64,000 nt of DNA from Microglena sp. YARC (Eukaryota > Chlorophyta > Chlorophyceae > Chlamydomonadales > Chlamydomonadaceae), in the NCBI GenBank assembly GCA_022414725.1, contig CM039465.1:19261114-19325113 (forward strand). The letters are read 5' to 3'. The translations under genes and the position numbers were made by a program. This document shows, one piece after another, positions 61,617 through 64,000 of the stretch (positions are counted from its first letter, which is position 1; each line of letters opens with the position of its first letter). The notes below the pieces were generated by a model. That model was not told where the DNA came from and searched no databases. It worked only from the letters and a program-made list of their open reading frames with translations.

Positions 61617-64000
61617 TTGCACAGGCACACACAAAAGCAAACCTCACCTAATGTGTGATCTCCCTTCTACTTTGAGCTGTCAGGTGTCTCCAGAGCAGCT
61701 GCAAGCCACCACCCACCAACTCATCCGCCCACACACCCACCCCTCCCCCCCGTCACCCACCTCGTCACCCACCCACCAACTCATCCAGTACACACACACA
61801 CACCCCTCACACCCCGTCACCCACCCACCCCGTCACCCCATCAACTCATCCACACACACACACACGCATCCTCTCCTGGCTCTCTCCCCCCATGCACCTC
61901 ACCCGACATGTGCACTCCCTTCCTTTCATGATTGCCAGGTGTTCCAGAGCAGCTGCAACCACGCACCGACGAACTCTCCACACACATTACACACCCCTCC
62001 TCCCCCGTCACCCACCCACCCACCACCCATCCTTCCTACCTGGGCTCTCTCCCCCCATACACCTCACCCAACATGTGCACTCCCTTCCTTTCATAATGCC
62101 AGGTGTCTCCAGAGCAGCTGCATCGGTATCTAGAGATGGAGTCACACTTTTTGTACCGCTTCGTATGGGGCTGGCAAGGTAGGATCTGTGCACGTGCTGG
62201 CGTTAAAATTTTGGTGTTGATTTGAATAGGCGTCTATGAGTAAGACCTTGAACGTTCTGTATTCTCACAGCTTGTATCGCTTCCTATGGGGGTGGCAACG
62301 TAGGAACTGTGCACGTGCTGGCGTTGAAATTGTGGTGTTGATTTGAATAGGCGTATGAGATAAGGACCTTGAACGTTCTGTATTCTCACAGCTTATATCG
62401 CTTCCTATGGGAGGTGCAACGTAGGAACTGTGCACGTCTGGCGTTTAAAATTTGGTGTTGATCTTGAATAGGCGTATGAGATAAGGACCTTGAACGTTCT
62501 GTATTCTCACAGCTTGTATCGCTTCCTATAGGGGTGGCAACGTAGGAACTGTGCACGTGCTGGCGTTAAAATTGTGGTGTTGATTTGAATAGGCGTACGA
62601 GATAAGGACCTTGAACGTTCTGTATTCTCACAGCTTGTATCGCTTCCTATGGGGGTGGCAACGTAGGAACTGTGCACGTGCTGGCGTTAAAATTGTGGTG
62701 TTGATTTGAATAGGCGTATGAGATAAGGACCTTGAACGTTCTGTATTCTCACAGCTTGTATCGCTTCCTATGGGCGGTGTGCAACTAGGGAACTGTGCAC
62801 GTGCTGGCGTTGAAATCGTGGTGTTGATTTGAATAGGCGTATGAGATAAGGACCTTGAACGTTCTGTATTCTCATTCTCATTGGGTACAGCATGTGTTCA
62901 TGGAACATTGAGCGAGCTCTTTCTTTTTAGATGCCTCCTATGACAAGGGATTGGTAAATAAATAAATAAATAGTTCCCCTTACTACGAGGCGTGAGGTTG
63001 AGTGGGCCAGCCCGTTTGCTTGCTCTGGGGCCAACCACCAATAAGGGTGTGGAGGGGGGGGGGAGCTGTCAGCCCCAGGAGGGGTCTTTTCTTGCCGCTA
63101 ACCAACGATGCGTAACAAGACGCTCCAAAAACTCGCAACAACGAGACACTAGGTTTCAACCCGAAGAATAGCTTGGAAGGGGTAGGTCCACCTGATGTGG
63201 AAGCTTTCCTAAGATAAGCCGCTCACAGAAACGCGTAGGGCCAAAAGTTCTTTTATGGGAGTGGTGAACATCAAAACGATCGCTTTCCAGGTCCTCGTTT
63301 CGGTATGTGCTGGCTGGGTCCCTGTTTTGATATGTGCTGGTGTTGAATTTGTATTTAATATACATGTTATCTGTGTTTAATATACTTGTAATTTGTATTT
63401 AATATACTTGTTATTTGTATTTAATATACATGTTATTTGTGTTTAATATACATGTTATTTGTATTTAATATACATGTTATTTGTATTTAGTGTACATTTG
63501 TTGTTAACGGTGGCACGGTAAGACCGTAAGAGCTTGAACAAGCCAAACCTGAACCCCAGTGGTCTGTGTTTGCAATTGTGCATTTGCTGGCTGACATGGC
63601 TTCCCTGCAAAAATGTCCGTTTGAGCAAGACCCCAGCCTCTCCCAAACACTCCTCACATACACCTGTGCGCACCCCTTTCCTACCCAAACAATCCCAATC
63701 TGTGTGAGCGCTTGCTGGCTGACCCAGGCTTCACTGCGAAGATATCAATGGCATGTGCACTAAGGTCATAGCGGAGCGCACAAAAGCACTCCACAACCTA
63801 CACCTGTGCACCACCCCACACTCCCCACCCCAAACAATCCAATCCTGAACCCAACAGGTCTGCGTGAGCGCTTGCTGGCTGACCCAGGCTTGACGGCAAA
63901 GATATCCATTGAGGTTGGCATTAGCAAAATCCCAACCTCTTTCAAACACTACATACATGCACGCGTACCACACATACACATGAAACACCCCTCCCCACCC
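54610..64000 (+). CDS. RETICULATA-related (DUF3411) protein, partial multi-exon gene
   Basis: Exons at 58524-58553, 62103-62178 and 63858-63913 (and perhaps 54610-54656) join in phase to TFAGALHDGK-VSPEQLHRYLEMESHFLYRF-VWGWQG-LRERLLADPGLTAKISIE. This fits the DUF3411 core: a DLAAALEAGR-like helix, a .I..RFLELEKS...RWL segment, then FRERLLADDLFLAKVAMECG. RETICULATA-related proteins are chloroplast-envelope membrane proteins affecting plastid and leaf development in plants; an algal relative would be plastid-targeted. The targeting peptide and C-terminal membrane part lie outside what can be read. The gene continues past the right edge. The match is from memory of the family over about 55 residues, so a search is needed for certainty. 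Confidence 0.62.
54657..56640. other. Intron or intergenic DNA without a clear exon
   Basis: AT-rich tracts ((TA)n near 54818-54832 and 55665-55700) and G-runs lie within it. 55080-55500 is a normal-complexity stretch with short overlapping ORFs of no recognised product. A CGATATATC-like stretch lies near 55760-55830. Confidence 0.4.
56283..56465 (+). repeat. Dispersed AT-rich repeat family W, copy 2
   Basis: GACGGCAACTAATA, AATATTAACTTAATATTAAT, ACAGTGTCCACAA, TTTTTCAAATATATTCAAAT, GGTGAGCGGCTCGTCTGATA and TCTAATATTATTATCTAATA follow the same order as 10676-10850. Confidence 0.55.
56675..57785 (+). repeat. About 80-bp CA-rich minisatellite
   Basis: About 13 units of CACACATGCACAGTACAACA, CACATACACACAGCATACAC, ACCACAACACGCATACAAAT and CGACACAGCTTGCACAGTAC. 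Both strands are open over more than 350 codons (Thr/His on plus, Cys/Val on minus) only because the unit lacks stops. Confidence 0.95.
57786..57905 (-). repeat. tRNA-like repeat head (A-box and B-box at tRNA spacing)
   Basis: On the minus strand, ACGGCTCAATGGTTGAG is A-box/D-arm like and CAGGTTCGAATCTCC is a near-perfect B-box, about 42 nt apart as in a tRNA. The acceptor, anticodon and T stems do not pair well, so a SINE or tRNA pseudogene is more likely than an active tRNA. Confidence 0.5.
58100..58430 (+). repeat. TCACCAAATAAATAATAT satellite
   Basis: Units of 18-40 bp carry GCTCACCAAATAAATAATAT and GCACACCCAGGCACACCGAA. AT-rich, just upstream of the 58524 exon. Confidence 0.9.
58524..58553 (+). 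CDS. RETICULATA-like exon (10 codons)
   Basis: TTTCTCTTTTCCGATAG, a strong pyrimidine tract and AG, precedes ACTTTTGCTGGAGCTCTCC, and the exon ends in phase 0 at AAG/GTGAGC. The sequence TFAGALHDGK resembles the DLAAAIEAGR helix end that directly precedes the next block in DUF3411 proteins. A degraded copy of its end lies at about 59190-59226. Confidence 0.55.
58554..62102 (+). repeat. Intron with a G-rich first half and C-rich second half
   Basis: 58570 to about 60130 is [24 protein letters not shown] DNA; about 60495-62100 has C-runs (near 60620-60660 and 61070-61117, and 61542-61616 at 75 nt) and CCACCCACC DNA. Between and within the C-runs are four copies of a block with CTTGGACTGGTGGTTGTA, TTAGAACAAGTTGTACAGAA and CGAGGCACAG (near 60425, 61000, 61240 and 61440), which reads GLVVVLEQVVQNEAQ and might be a decoy or alternative exon. 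Confidence 0.8.
61670..62102 (+). repeat. Decoy copies of the 62103 exon acceptor side
   Basis: CAGGTGTCTCCAGAGCAGCT (61680) and CCAGGTGTTCCAGAGCAGCT (61938) precede the coding CCAGGTGTCTCCAGAGCAGC at 62100. Each follows CTCCCTTC.TTTC, a pyrimidine tract shared by all three. Confidence 0.9.
62103..62178 (+). CDS. RETICULATA-like exon with RYLEMES motif
   Basis: 76 nt, phase 0 at the start and phase 1 at the end (CAA G/GTAGGA): VSPEQLHRYLEMESHFLYRF, VWGWQ. It matches the IVTRFLELEKSP.LRWLLQF segment of DUF3411 proteins in spacing. Confidence 0.7.
62179..62885 (+). repeat. 120-bp tandem repeat of the 62103 exon donor side (about six copies)
   Basis: Units contain TTCTCACAG, CTTGTATCGCTTCCTATGGG, GGTGGCAACGTAGGAACTGT, GCACGTGCTGGCGTTAAAAT, TTGAATAGGCGTATGAGATA and AGGACCTTGAACGTTCTGTA. 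They duplicate the exon end (TTGTACCGCTTCGTATGGGG, CTGGCAAG) with the donor and following intron. All later copies have CAACGTAGG in place of CAAGGTAGG, so the donor is altered. Confidence 0.95.
62886..63330 (+). other. Intron sequence without a clear exon
   Basis: Mixed sequence with (AAATA)n near 62956-62972 and a GC-rich stretch near 63040-63090. Nothing coding is recognised. Confidence 0.4.
63340..63495 (+). repeat. About 23-bp AT-rich repeat
   Basis: Seven units of ATTTGTATTTAATATACATG with TT, slightly variable. Confidence 0.9.
63565..63857 (+). repeat. Two decoy copies of the last visible exon
   Basis: Blocks near 63568-63640 and 63697-63765 contain GCTTGCTGGCTGACCCAGGC, TTCACTGCGAAGATATCAA and the preceding CCCAAACAATCC.ATC intron end. 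The first is strongly diverged. The third, at 63858, keeps the coding frame. Confidence 0.85.
63858..63913 (+). CDS. RETICULATA-like exon with LRERLLADP motif
   Basis: After CCCAACAG the first two bases complete a Gly codon with the phase-1 end of 62103-62178. It then reads LRERLLADPGLTAKISIE, ending at a GAG/GTTGGC junction or reading on as VGISKIPTSF. LRERLLADP and the following hydrophobic stretch match FRERLLADDLFLAKVAMECG of DUF3411. The 3' limit is not certain. Confidence 0.65.

Noticed and set aside
1..64000. CRISPR array
   Set aside because: Many regular repeats exist, but they are direct tandem satellites without unique spacers, and the genome is eukaryotic.

Overview
This window is eukaryotic nuclear DNA, most likely from a photosynthetic eukaryote (an alga or related plastid-bearing lineage). 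Two spliced genes can be pieced together on the plus strand. The first, about 38-36185, is a HEAT-repeat protein of the HEATR6 family. The second starts around 54.6 kb and runs off the right edge; it is a RETICULATA-related (DUF3411) protein, a family known from plastid-bearing organisms. Family calls come from my reading of the translated exons against remembered family sequences, not from a search. No bacterial features, CRISPR arrays or rRNA genes are present.

Layout. 38-36185: about 18 short HEATR6-like exons with GT..AG borders and consistent phase at most junctions, separated by introns of 0.2-4.5 kb filled with micro- and minisatellites. 36.2-39.6 kb: tandem copies of the HEATR6 3' end, then tRNA-like and other dispersed repeats. 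39.6-54.3 kb: a large satellite domain with mirror order A-B-C-B'-A' (A/A' and B/B' are inverted relative to each other), followed by a duplicated flank (D), a 1,000-N assembly gap, and a second partial copy (B-C-B'-A'-D'). 54.3-64 kb: exons of the RETICULATA-like gene among more satellites.

The striking theme is that nearly every exon border is tandemly duplicated into its own intron. Donor-side copies carry the last 20-120 nt of the exon plus the 5' splice site. Acceptor-side copies carry the intron end, the AG and the first exon bases. The 3' end of the first gene, stop codon included, is also duplicated. Many introns begin G-rich and end C-rich on the sense strand, with C-runs of up to 79 nt before acceptors, so the two intron ends could pair. 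The A-B-C-B'-A' domain shows the same G-then-C polarity.

Several regions (14-17.5, 29-30.5, 39.6-54 and 58.5-61.5 kb) have the scattered single-base indels of imperfectly polished long reads, so exact frames and repeat counts there should be treated with care.
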